From Antedon mediterranea (taxonomy: Eukaryota > Echinodermata > Crinoidea > Comatulida > Antedonidae), in assembly GCF_964355755.1 (NCBI RefSeq), contig NC_092670.1, forward strand, positions 33,961,795 through 34,025,794: a stretch of DNA of 64,000 nt. The letters are read 5' to 3'. The first letter of the stretch is position 1; every line of letters begins with the position of its first letter. The notes under the pieces were generated by a model, which ran no database searches, was not told the DNA's origin, and saw only the letters and a list, made by a program, of their open reading frames with translations. Of the stretch, positions 12,901 to 24,983 are shown piece after piece. Made by a program: the position numbers and the translations under genes.

Positions 12901-14022
12901 TGCCAGATTTGTGTCTTGCGTACTCACGACATCATTCCATGGAAAATTTGATAAATCATTACGAAAATTAAGGATATTGTGTTCACTAGTATTTCTAAAT
13001 TTAAGATTGGTATTGATTTCTCGCTTACTCGGTTTATTTGAACTGATGTTAAAAACAGGAAGATGATCTGTAGCATCATTAATAATGATACCACTAACAG
13101 ACGATTCAAGATCATTAGTGAAAATGTTGTCAATTAGGGTAGCGGAATGTTCGGTGATGCGTGTCGGTCTATGAATAAGCGAAATGAGAGAATTGTTGAA
13201 AAGACAATGAACAAAATCATTAATATTGTTATCAGATTCAAATTTGAGTAAGTCAATGTTAAAATCACCGAGGAGAAATATTTTTTTATTTTCTTTCGTT
13301 AAGTTTTTAATAAGGAGTTCAAAGTTCTGCGTAAAGAAAGGAATAGAAATGTCATGAGGTCTATATATTATAGTTCCGATTATTATATCTTCTTTTCCGG
13401 TTTTAACTTCAATAAACTGAGATTCACAAAAATAGGTTAAAGGAGTTAAGTCATCTCTAATTTTATAATGACACTTATTATTGATAAAAAATACTGATAC
13501 CTCCGCATTTATATGAACGGGGTTTGAAAACTAGTGAATAAAATGGTAAATGAATAAGTGGACTAACAGAGTCCATCCAAGTTTCAGTTACCGAAATGAC
13601 ATCAAAGTCAAAATTAAGAGATTGAATGCAACTTGAAATAGATTCAAAGTTTTTTTGTAAGCTTCTAGCATTAAAATGTATACAAGAGAAACGATTTTCA
13701 AATTCATTGTTATTGAATTTCTTTGTGAATTCATTTGGTAAATAGTAATTAGAAATATTTTGATCATTAAAAAAATTATTGTCCGGGTCGATGTCGTCAA
13801 ATTGACTAGCAGTTGATGAGAGTTTAAATAGATGGTTTGACCACATTGATTCCTGGCCATAAGGAATATACTGTGAAAAATTGACCTAGCTAGATTAAAC
13901 TGATATCAAGATAAGGTCAGAAAGCGATAAACGCATAGTGATACCGGACCGACAGACCGACAGACCGACAGACCGACTGACCGACCGACATAGTGAACTA
14001 TAGAGTCGCTTCCACGCGACTA
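9904..14022 (-). mobile_element. Element C (hairpin-ended, CCGA-repeat family), split by a LINE
   Basis: The ends read TAAGTCGCGTG and CCACGCGACTAA. Each carries a (GACC/GACA)n tract, and the right end forms the hairpin AGTCGC-TTCCAC-GCGACT. The interior up to 10459 and after 13840 aligns in reverse with the uninterrupted copy at 37113-37816. It has no coding capacity of its own. The terminal hairpin next to CTAA resembles a Helitron 3' end, but the inverted outer ends also allow a TIR element, so the class is open. Confidence 0.75.
10460..13840 (-). mobile_element. CR1/Jockey-group LINE, near full length, frameshifted
   Basis: This is a 3381-bp - strand insertion inside element C; its limits come from comparison with the uninterrupted copy at 37 kb. 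The order is as follows. The endonuclease at 13478-13846 has FNARSLQKNF and VISVTETWMD, and continues in another frame to LLGDFNIDLL and ATDHLPVF. The RT frame 11152-12927 has NNYRPISILP, GLFIDLSKAFD (Asp at about residue 328), GVPQGSLLGP and YADD at about residues 415-418. A C-terminal tail at 10856-11149 has YNTR and FNNLPPEI. The 3' end carries TTGAA repeats. Frameshifts near 13480 and 11215 break the ORF. All RT catalytic motifs survive, so the copy is fairly young but inactive. No ORF1 was recognised. Confidence 0.85.
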
Positions 14023-14199
14023 AAAATAGAGGAAAATAAGATAAAAGAATAGATTATGTTATTCGTACTAATAATACAAACCTGCGCATCCATATATGTT
14101 AATTAATTCTAACTATTCAACGATCGTTAAATATTAATTATTTTCATTTTTCCGTGTTCGAAGACAAATCTTCTCGCGTACGGTACGAAAAACTCTTAA

Positions 14200-15329
14200 A
14201 ATGGACCTGAAATGGATTTTCGATTTTTTTCATTTTAGAATGATGTTTTGGGGGCTATTAGGTGTTGCTAGAATGTATATTGTTACAAAATATAAATTGG
14301 CCCTTTTGGGGAAAGCCCCATTTGAAAATAAAAAAAAATCGCGGGTGACGTCACTTTGCGAATATATTCCTATCCCTCCAATGGAAAATTTGCAGTTTTT
14401 TGGCTATAACTCTTGAAATCTATGGAGTATTTTCTAAAAAATGCTTGTGCATTTGCAGAAACGTATTTAGAATTTTTTTAGATAAAATTATTACCGTATA
14501 AACGGTTATTCATCGAGTAAATGACGATTTAAAATCTTAAAATCAACGGTTTTTTTCTGGCAATACCGAAGTTGACCTGGCAACGTTGTCCGGGATACAG
14601 CTCCGTGCGCAATGATGCGTATCCATATTTTCCGTTCGTGTATTTTGTATTATCGTTCGTAATTTATACTGCTAAAATTTGTTAGATTCTTTAGTTTTTA
14701 GTTTAGCAGAATTAAATTAGTAATATGAGATGATAATTTATTTGTCACGAATCAGGCAGTTCGAAAACGAATTTTATTCATATTTTACTTTGGCTTGACA
14801 ATGAGCGCAGCAAATTGTTGATATCGCTTTGGTCCTTGGATACACATGAAACGGAGCCTCGCCGCATGATGTGGGTGGTGGATCGACTCCGCGCTCTGGA
14901 TTGGGGGCCTAGGCCTAGTAAAGGTTTGGGAGGTAGGCCTTCTAAATTCGGGTTTTAGAACAAACGAAGTACATTTTAGGGACCTATATTTCAACAACAT
15001 TAGATATTGAATAAATTAGTATTAGTGTCAACGCGTCGCGTATCATTCCAGGCCGTCGATCATTCACTGACTATCGGGCGGCATACACGCTCTCGATATC
15101 ATCGTATGTATATGTGACGTCGTGAATATAGAGGCTTCCGACGGCCGTTGAAATAGAATATTGCAATGGCGTGAGTAATTTTCGCTAATTTACCATGGTA
15201 TCTTAAAATTTCGTTTTTACTCAAAATACTATACATTTTGTTTTTATTTGTGTGGGTTTGTGTTAATTTGATACATTTAAATAACATGTGTGAATTTCTT
15301 GAAAATCGAAATTCCATTTCAGGTCCATT
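14200..15329 (+). mobile_element. TTAA-flanked MITE, copy 1 (piggyBac-like flanks)
   Basis: The terminal inverted repeats begin AATGGACCTGAAATGGA and end TCCATTTCAGGTCCATT. The element is directly flanked by TTAA on both sides (14196-14199 and 15330-15333). A second copy lies inverted at 42320-43444, also with TTAA on both sides. Open frames at 14201-14416 and 15099-15317 recur in both copies but start within the TIRs and show no domain, so they are not called genes. The TTAA target suggests piggyBac-type mobilisation, but no transposase is present. Confidence 0.8.
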
Positions 15330-15409
15330 TTAAGAATATTCTGTGAACAACCTCGCGTGAAATCCAACGGCGCATATATTTAAAACGGACGTAACGTTTA
15401 CTACCTATC

Positions 15410-16020
15410 CTATCCTACAAACTATTGTTTGTAAAAGACAAACATTGGTTTGTCTATAATAAAATGACAAACAATGATTTGTCTATAATAAAGACAAACA
15501 ATGGTTTGTCTCTAATAAAATGACAAACAATGGTTTGTAAATAATAAAGTTTGTTAAAGAAAAAAATAGTTTTTAAAAAACAATTATGGTTTGTAAACAA
15601 CAAATCATAGTTTGATAAAAAGACACAAAAAAATGGTTTGTGTCTATAATAAAAAGACAAACTGTGATTTGTAAAAGACAAACCATAGTTTGATCAAAAG
15701 ACAAACCATAGTTTGATCAAAAGACAAACCATAGTTTTTTAACAAATCATAGTTCGTATTTTACATGGTTTGTCTAAAAACCATTATTTTGTCTTTCGAT
15801 AAAAAGAGAAACCATAATTTTTCTTTACAAACCATGCTTTTTATTTAATGGATAACGTGCATCTAAATCGAGCAATTAGTCTATTTCTTAGATATCGAAA
15901 AGCTTGTTATGATCTGTCCGTCTGACAATTTGGCAGTAGTCACTGATTTTAATAATCCCACAGCCACCTATTCTGCCAAAAAGACAAACCTTTATTGTAA
16001 GAGACAAACCATGGTTCAGA
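15410..16020. repeat. Palindromic minisatellite (ACAAACCATGGTTTGT family)
   Basis: Short units alternate GACAAAC and GTTTGTC around CATGG/CATAG/TATAAT cores, many of them self-complementary, for example ACAATGGTTTGTC, AAACCATAGTTTGATCAAAA and CAAACCATGGTT. At least fifteen half-units are visible, with one break near 15850-15985. Both strands look almost alike. No coding role is apparent. Confidence 0.75.
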
Positions 16021-16329
16021 AATGGAATAATGAAAGAACATACTTATTTTCTATGCAAAAATCACAAGATATATAAATCTAAAGCCTTACATCTAAAGGC
16101 TAATCTAGAAATCATCTCCATCACTCGACAACAAATTAAAGATAAAGTTTACTCACGCCTGACATTTAATTTTATTAACGGTAGCCAATACATATATACG
16201 AAAGGAATCCCAGTGTCAGGTATCAAATGGTACAAGCAGATTCACTAAGATTGAAATCTTGATCCACGATCCATCAAAGAACCAGCAAGATCGTCAACAG
16301 AAGAGTTGAGTTTTTAAACCTATGCTTTT

Positions 16330-16410
16330 TAGTCGCGTGGACGCGACTCTATAGTTCACTATGTCGGTCGGTCGGTCAGTCTGGTATCACTATGCTTAGC
16401 ACGCGACTTA
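16330..16410 (+). repeat. Element C, short internally deleted copy
   Basis: It starts TAGTCGCGTGGACGCGACTC, a perfect hairpin, then has GGTC repeats and TCACTATGCTTAGC, and ends CACGCGACTTA. It retains both ends of the family found at 9904-14022 and 37113-37816 in only about 80 bp. Confidence 0.75.
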
Positions 16411-16419
16411 TGGCTGTTG

Positions 16420-18752
16420 GCCTTGTTGTATTATAAATTATATTTTGGAACGTTTTACATGACAATTTCTAGGAGAGTCATTTTAACGTAACTTGTTAGT
16501 TTGGACAATTTGAATAATTACTAATAACTGTAAATCGACTGCTTGAAAATATTAGATTTTTGAATAAATAAAAATAAATAAGAGAAAAAGTAAAAAACAT
16601 AAATTTATTTTCTTTTTCTCTAACAATGTAAACAAAAATACAAATTTAAATCTAAAAAAAAAAACTTGTGACAGCTAGCCAGTTAAGAAAAAAAGATATT
16701 TTGTAATAATATTGATATTTGATTTAACATACAGAAACAAAAGAGGACAGCAAAGCACAAAAAGACAAGATGATTAATACCATGGAAGAACAGAAAACCA
16801 AAATAAATTAAAAGCGTTTATTCTTTTTGTTTACGATATTGTTAGTGGAGTATATTATTGTATGAGTATTATTGTATTTTTAAAAAAAAGGAATTATGCT
16901 GTGGTCTGACAAAAGTCCAGGCAATCTGTGGATTGACCCAAAACAAATTGCAATAGTTTCAAAACTTTTTTTTTTCTGATTTTGCATTTATTGGAGTGTT
17001 TTATTTTAAAAATATACTAAAATCGGTTTAGTGGAACATATATTTTAGAGGTCATTTAAGTCATAACATAATTTTCTACAGTTTACACGCTTATTAGATG
17101 ATCTTTAAGAAAGAAGATCAACTATTGATATTGTACAAAATCTGTATTATTTGTTATCCGTAACTTTTGAGTTACGGATAACCATTGTGTTATTCTACTT
17201 TCTTTCCTCAATTGGTGTTGTCAGCGTATCTAAAAAATGTGTAGGTATAACATTTTGTAAGTTAACTAGAATTTAAACCTTAAACAGTTTTAAATGAAAC
17301 TTGACAAGTATTTTTTTCATATTAATGGTCAGCTTTCTGTAATGGTTACATGCGTGAACAAATTTAAAAAACGCTAAAAAAATCAATCTGTAATCATACA
17401 TTTCAGGTAATTTTAAGTATTGCGCACACATAGCATAAAAAATCCGTTTTTTAAAAAGATTTTGTTCTTTATTTTTGTTACTGCACAATACACGCACGTA
17501 CACGTTAAATGATAATAAGCTTTGAAATAATGTGAAGCTTGTACAATTTGACCCATTATTTCAAAAGTTTGATTAAGTTAAGTAAGCCATTCAAGCATGC
17601 ATTTATTTTCATTTAATCGAGTAGCTGAATTGAACAAGATTAACCAATTATGATGTTTACAATTTTAATATCTCAAGATCTAAGATGCTTCTGGACCCAA
17701 GGCATTCTAACAGGATACTGAGCTCCGGTGACCATCGTATTTATCTGTGGCTAAGACAGGATCAGATACACGCTCCTCCATTGCACAGTACTATTTGTCA
17801 CAGCCAAAGACTGTTACTATCTTGGCAAAGCGAGCTCAATGTCCTGTTGTTAGATTGTCTTGCTAGAACTTCAAATAGAGTATTAATTCACATTTATTTG
17901 CAATATGTCGACATTAAATAAATATAAAAAAATGTTTTAAAATCCCTCGTTATTGGCAGAACCAGTGGTTTCGTTAAACACAGAATCACAGTTTGTAGTT
18001 GTGCAATGTTCAAATGAATTAACCAGCAATGTTTTAACTGATTTTTAAATACATTTTTTGACTGCTGTAACTAAATTTCATCAGTTTTTTAACTGTAACA
18101 ATTTTTAACAATGTTTAAAACTTATTTTATCACGTTTTTATTACTGAAAGTTATTAATTTGTATATTGAATTTTATCAATTGCTGAATCTCATATCAGTA
18201 ACTAAATAACGGCTTTATATTTCTGTATTTAACAGAATTTTATTAATGTTTTCTTATTATTATCTACCGCTTTCCAATCAGCTTTTGACATTTTGTATAT
18301 TACTACTCAATTGAGATATGGTATTCAATGTATTCAGTAAATAAAATACACGTATCTTTGCATATGGTTGCCTTTGTTATTGTTTTAATGGTATGAAATA
18401 ATAATTATATAATCTTTAATAATTGTTCATCAAATCAGTATTCATAATTTACGTAAAACCACGGTAATGCGGAGATACATTGTACAATATGTAAGTTATT
18501 TCTTGCAAGGTACGAGAATATTACTGTATTTCAATCAAATTAATTGGCGTGTATTTCATGTTTATCATTTTGTGTGATCCATTCTGGTAGGTATTTACCT
18601 ATTTTAGAATATGTATACATCGTAGTAATATTCCATCAAGTGTAGTAGTTTGTTGTATGCTTACACAGTACTATTGGAAAATAGCCATTTCATCAATGTG
18701 TTATTTTTATTTCTATGGTTCGATGCATTAATGACCAAGAAGACACACTACA
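16420..18752. other. AT-rich non-coding DNA
   Basis: No coding frame was supported; 17685-17921 is open but has no domain. The only structured item is a hairpin near 17155-17184, TTATCCGTAAC / GTTACGGATAA, similar to the hairpins at 31823 and 33318. Confidence 0.5.
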
Positions 18753-19455
18753 ATGTTGGTCATTATATATAAATCACGTACCAGAAACATAATTTGGTTT
18801 AACCCACCATTCAGCAAAAACGTAGCAACCAACATCGGCCACAAGTTTTTAGCTATAGTAGAAGATTGTTTTCCTGCCGGCAACAAGCTCAGAAAAATAT
18901 TTAACAAAAATACCTTGAAACTAAGCTACAGTTGCATGCCCAGCGTAGACAAAGTAATTAACGCACACAACAAATATGTGATAGCCAAAGAAAAATCTAC
19001 TGAAACCAACGCGAAAACAAGCGGATGTAACTGCCGCAATCCCAATGAATCCCAGGTAACTGCCTAACAAAAGGTGTAGTTTACCAAGCTACAGTAAAGA
19101 GAGAAGATTCATCAAAAGAAGAAACATATGTCGGACTAACTGAAAACCAGTTTAAAACCAGATACAGAAACCATACGTCTTCATTCCGGAACGAAAAACT
19201 AAGAAATGCAACGGAACTCAGTAAATATATATGGACACTTAAAGACTCTAAAACAAATTACTCAATTAAATGGAAAATTATAAAGAAATGCAAACCTTAC
19301 TCAAATATTAACAAAAGATGTAATCTATGTATAATGAAAAGTATGTTATTATATGTCAACCAGAGCTATGCTCACTGAACCGTAAGAACGAGTTAGTCTC
19401 TACTTGTAGACATAGGAAAAAATTCTTACTAAATTGCAGATCCAAACAGTTTATC
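18753..19455 (+). mobile_element. Penelope-like element, C-terminal GIY-YIG endonuclease part
   Basis: The + strand frame 18753-19067 reads RNIIWFNPPFSKNVATNIG, then FNKNTLKLSYSCMPS and a Cys-containing CNCRNP. A frameshift near 19050 leads into GVVYQATVKRED, ETYVGLTENQFKTRYRNH (the GIY-YIG catalytic region with its Arg and Asn/His), ELSKYIWTLKD and a closing CNLC. These motifs are diagnostic of the end of endonuclease-bearing Penelope retroelements. The RT half is absent here, so this is a 5'-truncated, frameshifted copy. A separate Penelope RT fragment without this end lies at 25355-28068. Confidence 0.8.
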
Positions 19456-20466
19456 TAAAACAATAGGCTATTGTATACGACTTCCTGATGACTCACTTTT
19501 ATTAAGCACTATGAGACAACTGTGTCACTTATGTTTTATATTTCACCTGAAGAGTGCGGCCAGCTACATGCTGGTCGTACGAAACAAATTTGTACTGATT
19601 AAAACAATGAAGTAACCAAGTTTTCTGCTGTTATTTTATTTATTTATGCTCTACCTTGGTATTGAGCACTCTATCCAAACAGTCTGAAAATTTCAACCTG
19701 AATATATATATATTATATACGCATTTCATCATCTGTGATGCTTGTAAGTTTCTATTTGAGTTTCTGTACTGTCCATATTTTGTTATTCCTTATTATGTTA
19801 CTATGTTTTCCATAATTGTTGGGTGGTTTGCATGTAAAATGTCTTCTAGCGTAGTGTACACATACTATATACTCTAAACCAGTCGGTTTAGAATTCATTT
19901 TGTTCCGGTTACTTCGTTCTTGTATATAAATTTACGAAATAAATGGTATTATATTAGTTGTATCTTAGCATTAGAGTAAAGCTGGAAGTAATTGATATCA
20001 TAAATTATTTCGTATACAAATGTAAAGGTTGATGTAAACACCAACCGTCAATTCTCATTATATATACAAGATCTACGGATTATTGTGGCAGCTCTCAACA
20101 ACAAAAAACTAGACAATTAACAATAATAACATGACATTTTTAGTTAGTTGCCAGGTAAAAAGGAAACGACTTTTATTTTTAGCAATCCAATTCGTCACAA
20201 TCATGGTTCATTTTAAATTGTAATCAAACTCAAAGTCTCTGTCAGTATATAATGGTTACAAAAAATCAATTGTGCAGTGACAATTGTATCAGTCGTCGGT
20301 TTCCAGTAACATTGACAGTTACAACAAGCAAGATTTCAAACACTCACACACCCTCTATATCAGCATATCCAGCGGGCGCTTAAACATACAGTAGTAGTTG
20401 TAATTCATTAATTTAATCTTTTATTTATGATTCTTTTTCTCCATAGAAATTAAAATTACATCTAGG
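19456..20466. other. AT-rich non-coding DNA
   Basis: No supported gene or repeat boundary. The frame 19656-19877 is hydrophobic low-complexity without recognised homology. Confidence 0.5.
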
Positions 20467-21470
20467 TCTATATATACATTTATGTAAGGGCAAAATTCGG
20501 TAAATCGCGCGTTATTTCTAGGATTTTTACTCGATGGTACTATATAAAGTTGGTTCATACGTTCCGCACTGATTTTAACCACCTAATGTAACCATGTTTA
20601 CTGATTATTGTTCAGTTAGATAATTCTTTATTGACGATTAAAACGAATTGAGGTTCAACGATTTGCCCTAAATAGAGGTGTTTTCCAATCGTTGTATATA
20701 CACTGCTTAATGGATGTCGATGCTGAAAAATACCCGCACACATTAATACGAAGATTCTTCGCATTTACCTATTTCCTTCTACGATAATTGTTTTCATAGC
20801 CGAAAATTGGTTAAACAGCTCAAGTACATCATAATGTACAAGACAAGCCGATTTTGTTCAAAAAAAACTCCTTTGATAGATTTAATATACGTTTATACAA
20901 ACGTATTGCTTAGTGATAAATGAAATATTTCAATCTCTCAGTCTCCCAGTATGAATATTTGGTATAACACAAGTAGGTAAATATATGAACTCTTAGGGGA
21001 TAAACTTTAGGTATATTTTTGATCGCCATTTGAAGCGCAAATTTCTTACTGTGAGTGTGGGTACTGTTTGAAAAATACACTTTATTTCTGACAGTAGCTC
21101 CTCAACGTTTGTATTAATTAATAATTACAAAAAAATATAAACGTCGTAGTGGTGTATCGTTACATGTACTTTACTATTTCAGTCGACTATGAAAGTGACA
21201 GTTCCAACAAATTATGTTTTATTGTGTTTAACCGTATATTATTTCAGGGAAGAGTTAATATAACTCTTCCCTGATTATTTATAAAACAAAAAAAGACATT
21301 TTGTGTTACTGACAGTTGCTTCTCAACGTTTGTATTAATTAATGATTACAACAAATATAAACGTCGTAGTGGTGTATCGTTACATGTACTTTACTATTTT
21401 AATCGAATATGACAGTGACAGTTTCAAAAAATGATGTTTAATGTGTTTAGAGTGATATATATATATATAT
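20467..21470 (+). mobile_element. Helitron-like family A, copy 2
   Basis: It starts TCTATATATACATTTATG and follows the family order AAATTCGGTAAATCGCGCG, GGTTCAACGATTTG, GGATGTCGATGC. It carries a direct internal duplication: about 21090-21240 and 21305-21455 share AACGTCGTAGTGGTGTATCG. It fades into a (TA)n tract near 21460. No end of the CTAG type was found and there is no protein-coding frame. Confidence 0.7.
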
Positions 21471-21635
21471 ATAGAGTGGGATCCCGCCTCTTGAATAAAA
21501 ATACTGAAAGATGAGGGCGTATCAATTTGATCTCTGGTGCGCGTGCGTACAACCGAGGACTAGTGCTGTTCCGCCGTACCACGCCGAGAATGTTAAAGAG
21601 TCGCTATCCAATCGAGTTCGAACAATACCATGAAA

Positions 21636-21706
21636 GCCCGAGTGGTCTAATGGTTAGGACATCTGCATATCAAGCAGGCGGTCCGAGTTGGAGTCTCGGT
21701 TGGGGC
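21636..21706 (+). tRNA. tRNA-like gene or pseudogene, anticodon position AUC
   Basis: A 71-nt cloverleaf can be drawn. The acceptor stem is GCCCGAG/TTGGGGC (one mismatch, one G-U). The D arm is GTC-TAATGGTTAG-GAC. The anticodon arm is TCTGC-ATATCAA-GCAGG and the T arm is CCGAG-TTGGAGT-CTCGG. Box A is TGGTCTAATGG. The T loop has G where box B needs C (TTGGA instead of TTCGA), and position 32 is A. A TTTTT terminator follows at 21710-21714. The loop places AUC in the anticodon, which would read Asp GAU, but eukaryotic tRNA-Asp normally has GUC. A decayed tRNA copy or SINE head is the likelier reading. Confidence 0.5.
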
Positions 21707-21814
21707 GACTTTTTCTCATTCTCACAGATTTCCTCATCTTTATCGTTTCAAATTAATTAATTAAATTTCAGTATATCACCGGGCGGTTTAGAATGAATGT
21801 TCTTTGCCTACTGT

Positions 21815-21817
<3 letters not shown>

Positions 21818-21857
<40 letters not shown>

Positions 21858-21865
21858 TATATATA
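21818..21865. repeat. (TA)n microsatellite
   Basis: An uninterrupted run of alternating T and A with small breaks. It separates the tRNA-like locus from the LINE fragment. Confidence 0.9.
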
Positions 21866-22600
21866 AATTTTTCTGATCGTGGTAATGAATAATTTTCTGA
21901 ATCATCCATGCAGAAAACTGCAAAGTGGTCAGATATGTCGTTAACTAGTATCCCTGTGTTAATATCTTGGAATTCCTGATAAATTGTATAAATATTGTCA
22001 ATTACTGTTGCGGTATCTTTTGTGATTCGAGTGGGTTTATTTACTAGTGGAATGAAAGATTCTGTTAGCATGTTGTCTAAGTGAGTTTGAACATTATTGT
22101 CACAGTTACATTTTTGTAGATCTAGGTTAAAGTCACCCATAAGGTATGCCTTTTTATTTTCATTGTTTATCATGTGCATTAATTCACTAAGTTGATTATT
22201 AAATGTTGGACTTTGGGGGGGGGGGGGACCTGTAGATTATTCCACATATAATTGATTTATCATTATTCTTTAATTCAATAATAATTCACTCTCCCTCGTT
22301 TATCATAGCAGACAAGTCATTTCTTATTTGATATGATATATTTGAGTGAATGTATAATGCTACACACCCCCCTGTCTGGGTTTCTCTGTTTTAAAGATAG
22401 GTGTATAGTTTGGAAGTGTATATAAACCAAGGTGATGTTTGCTTGAAAGCCAAGTCCTATTACATTAAATTCAAAATCAAGAGAGGATACATAATGTTTT
22501 AATTCTTCAAATTTGTATACTTCTGCAATTTAATGCAAACATAGAAAAACTATTAGTTAACGTTTGACTGAACGTGGATTTAAATGTATCAAGAAGAGCT
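21862..22600 (-). mobile_element. CR1-like LINE endonuclease fragment, copy 1
   Basis: The - strand frame 21850-22179 reads KAYLMGDFNLDLQKC, NKPTRITKDTATVIDNIY and NDISDHFAVF, that is the endonuclease active-site DFN and terminal SDH motifs. Broken frames upstream give IRNDLSA and CGIIYRSP before a poly-C run (poly-G on the + strand at 22216-22229), and further up FALNCRSIQ and FEFNVIGLG. No RT part follows. It is a decayed fragment inside the duplicated block. Confidence 0.7.
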
Positions 22601-22969
22601 ATAATAGACTCAAAATTGGCATTATTTTGACAATATTTTATAACTTTTTCAACAAAAATGCGCGCAAACGGTCTAAATCAACGTGTTTGTATGACGTCAT
22701 TTTAATTTGAAATGATGTCAATCTTTTTAAAATGACTGGGAAGGCTGTAAAATCATAATTCAAGAGAAAACACATGATTTTCATGCTCTGTGCGCACCTT
22801 ACGCGTAAAATAGAAAGGCTTGAAAAATATAATTCAAGAGAAAAAAACATGATTTCGTACTCCGTGCGCACCATACGCGTAATTTTTTTCGCGCGCGCGG
22901 GAATTTTTAACATGCTTAAAATGTCATCAGTGGGAAAGCCACTCGTCAAATCGAACAAATTTTCATCTA
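21862..22969 (+). repeat. Composite repeat block, copy 1
   Basis: It is nearly identical to 28268-29363 in direct orientation, from AAATTTTTCTGATCGTGG to GAGGGCGC. The differences are single bases and a short deletion near 29270. The left two thirds are a LINE endonuclease fragment. The right third (from GAAGAGCTATAATAGA) also occurs at 32745-33010. High identity suggests a recent copy event. Confidence 0.9.
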
Positions 22970-24983
22970 AAAGAGGGCGCTATCAAACGCTGATGACAAA
23001 TCCAACAACACCAATAGAGTTATTTTCCCATCATTCATTCCTTGTAACAAATCATTCTGTACCTTTAAAAGGGAACTCTCCGTGCTATGACATGCACGAT
23101 ATGCCGACTGGTAATTCTCATTTAAATTATGCTTTTGAAGATATGGAGTAATGCGTGATGTCACTACACGCTCCAGAGTCTTTCCAAGAAAAGAAAGATT
23201 CGACACCGGGCGGTAATTTTTCAGCGTGTTATGATCCAAGTTTTGCTTTTTTATTAAAGGACGAACGTGAGCAATTTTCAGTTCATCTGGCACTATGCCG
23301 GTATTAAGAGAATGGTTAATGATTTCCGTTATTATTGGAACGACTGCGTCTATACACTTCTTCAGTATAGAAGTAGGAACTGGATCTAACCTGCATGATT
23401 TTGTTGGTGATTTCATCAGAATGTTGCGGATCTCATCTTGAGATGCTGGTGTAAATGTTGTGAGATGCTGATGAACAGCTGTCACAGGCTCATTTAATGA
23501 CATGTCATCAATCTTGAAGTCGTCTCTGATGATCTTGATCTTGTCTGTGAAAAACTGACAGAACCTGTTCGCAAGATCTAAGTCAGAAAGACTATCTGGG
23601 AGAGGTGATACCTGGCGATGATGAAGGAGTTGGTTAACAATTTTAAAAAGTCCTTTCTGATCTGCTGCATGTTCTTCACACAAGCCAATGTAGTAGTTGG
23701 CCTTTGCCTTTCTTACCATGGAATTTACATTCCTCTTCTGTGCAATGTAAGCTTGACGATCTATTTCCAGATGAGAGATTCTCCATTTCTTTTCAAGCTT
23801 ACGCTTTGTTCTTTTCTCAGCATAGATGTCACTGTTATACCAACTAGTGTTTGGTCGGACCTTTACTGTTCTCTTTTTCGGTGGTGCGTGTTTGTCAAGA
23901 AGTTCACTCAAAGTGGTGACATATAGTCGTACTTTACTTGATAAATCAAGATTTGAGAGCGAAGTTCCGAGATCAGACTGTGTGATATCTTTACATAATG
24001 TCTCAAAATTTATAGCATTCCAATGACGAGTTTCGATGGATTTAGTGATTACGGGTGGCTTCTTGATAAGGAGATTACATGTGATTGCATAGTGATCTGA
24101 TATACCATCAATGACATTAAGGTTTGAGAAAACAGGAGGATCAGATGAACGAGTGATCAGCAAGTCTAATGTATGACCATGTCGGTGTGTAGGTGTAGAC
24201 ACATGCTGTTGAAGACTGCTTGCTACAAGTAGATTCCGAAAATGAATTGCATCTGCATCATTTGGCATATCCACATGGATGTTAAAGTCTCCAACGAATA
24301 GTATGGGAGCCGGCTTCAATACATAGTGATCAACCAAAGTTGAGAATTCTTCAGTGAAAACATTTAGACTGCAACCCGTTGATTTGCTTTGAGGACGATA
24401 TACTGCTACGAGGAAAACTGAGGATGCATTGCTGACTATTTCCACATTTAGCAGTTCAAATGATTTTGGTAATAATCCTGTGTCATAACATTTAACCGCT
24501 ATGCTTTCCTTGTAAAGAAGTGCAACTTCACCACCTCTTTTAGTACCAGCACGGGGAGCATGTTTGAGAGAGTATCCGTTGGGTGTAATATTTCCTATAA
24601 CTGATATGTCTTCTGGTTTAAGCCACGTTTCCGAAAGGGCAACAACATCCAGATTATGTTCGATAACGTTCTGTTGTTTTGTTCCGAACGGATCTTGTAT
24701 TAATACTGCAAAATTTAATATTGTTTTTAGATAAGAGAGAGTTTGATGATAAGTCCGGAAATGATAGATTGTTTTTAGTGTGTTTGTCACGCCCAGCTCT
24801 TGTACCACGCCTGGTTTTTCTTTTTGGCCTCCTTGGTAATAGGTGGATACTACAGCTACTGGAGTTCAACTTAAAAGATTGTATAATTAAGCAAGATTCT
24901 TCAGGAAGTTCACAACTGTTATTGTTGTTGGTTACACAGCCCTGTAAACCATGAAGAAACTCAGAGCTATAGCTAATTAGCAT
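22970..24983 (-). mobile_element. CR1-group LINE: endonuclease plus N-terminal RT, 3'-truncated
   Basis: The frame at 24654-24983 has RRGTRAGRDKH and FCSINTRSVRNKT. After a frameshift near 24680 the 613-codon frame (22967-24808) continues with LDVVALSETWLKPED, KRGGEVALLYK, ILFVGDFNIHVD and GISDHYAITC, completing the endonuclease. Then come SWYNSDIYAEKR, DRQAYIAQKR and VRKAKANYY of the linker. The early RT has LKNYRPVSNLSFLGKTLERV, YQSAYRACHSTES and LLVLLDLSSAFD. The frame ends abruptly at the border with the composite repeat block, before YxDD. LINE insertions normally lose their 5' end; losing the 3' end here implies a later rearrangement or insertion. Confidence 0.85.

Noticed and set aside
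14201-15317. Conserved frames in both copies of the TTAA-flanked MITE
   Set aside because: They start in the terminal repeats, have no domain, and are alike only because the element was copied.
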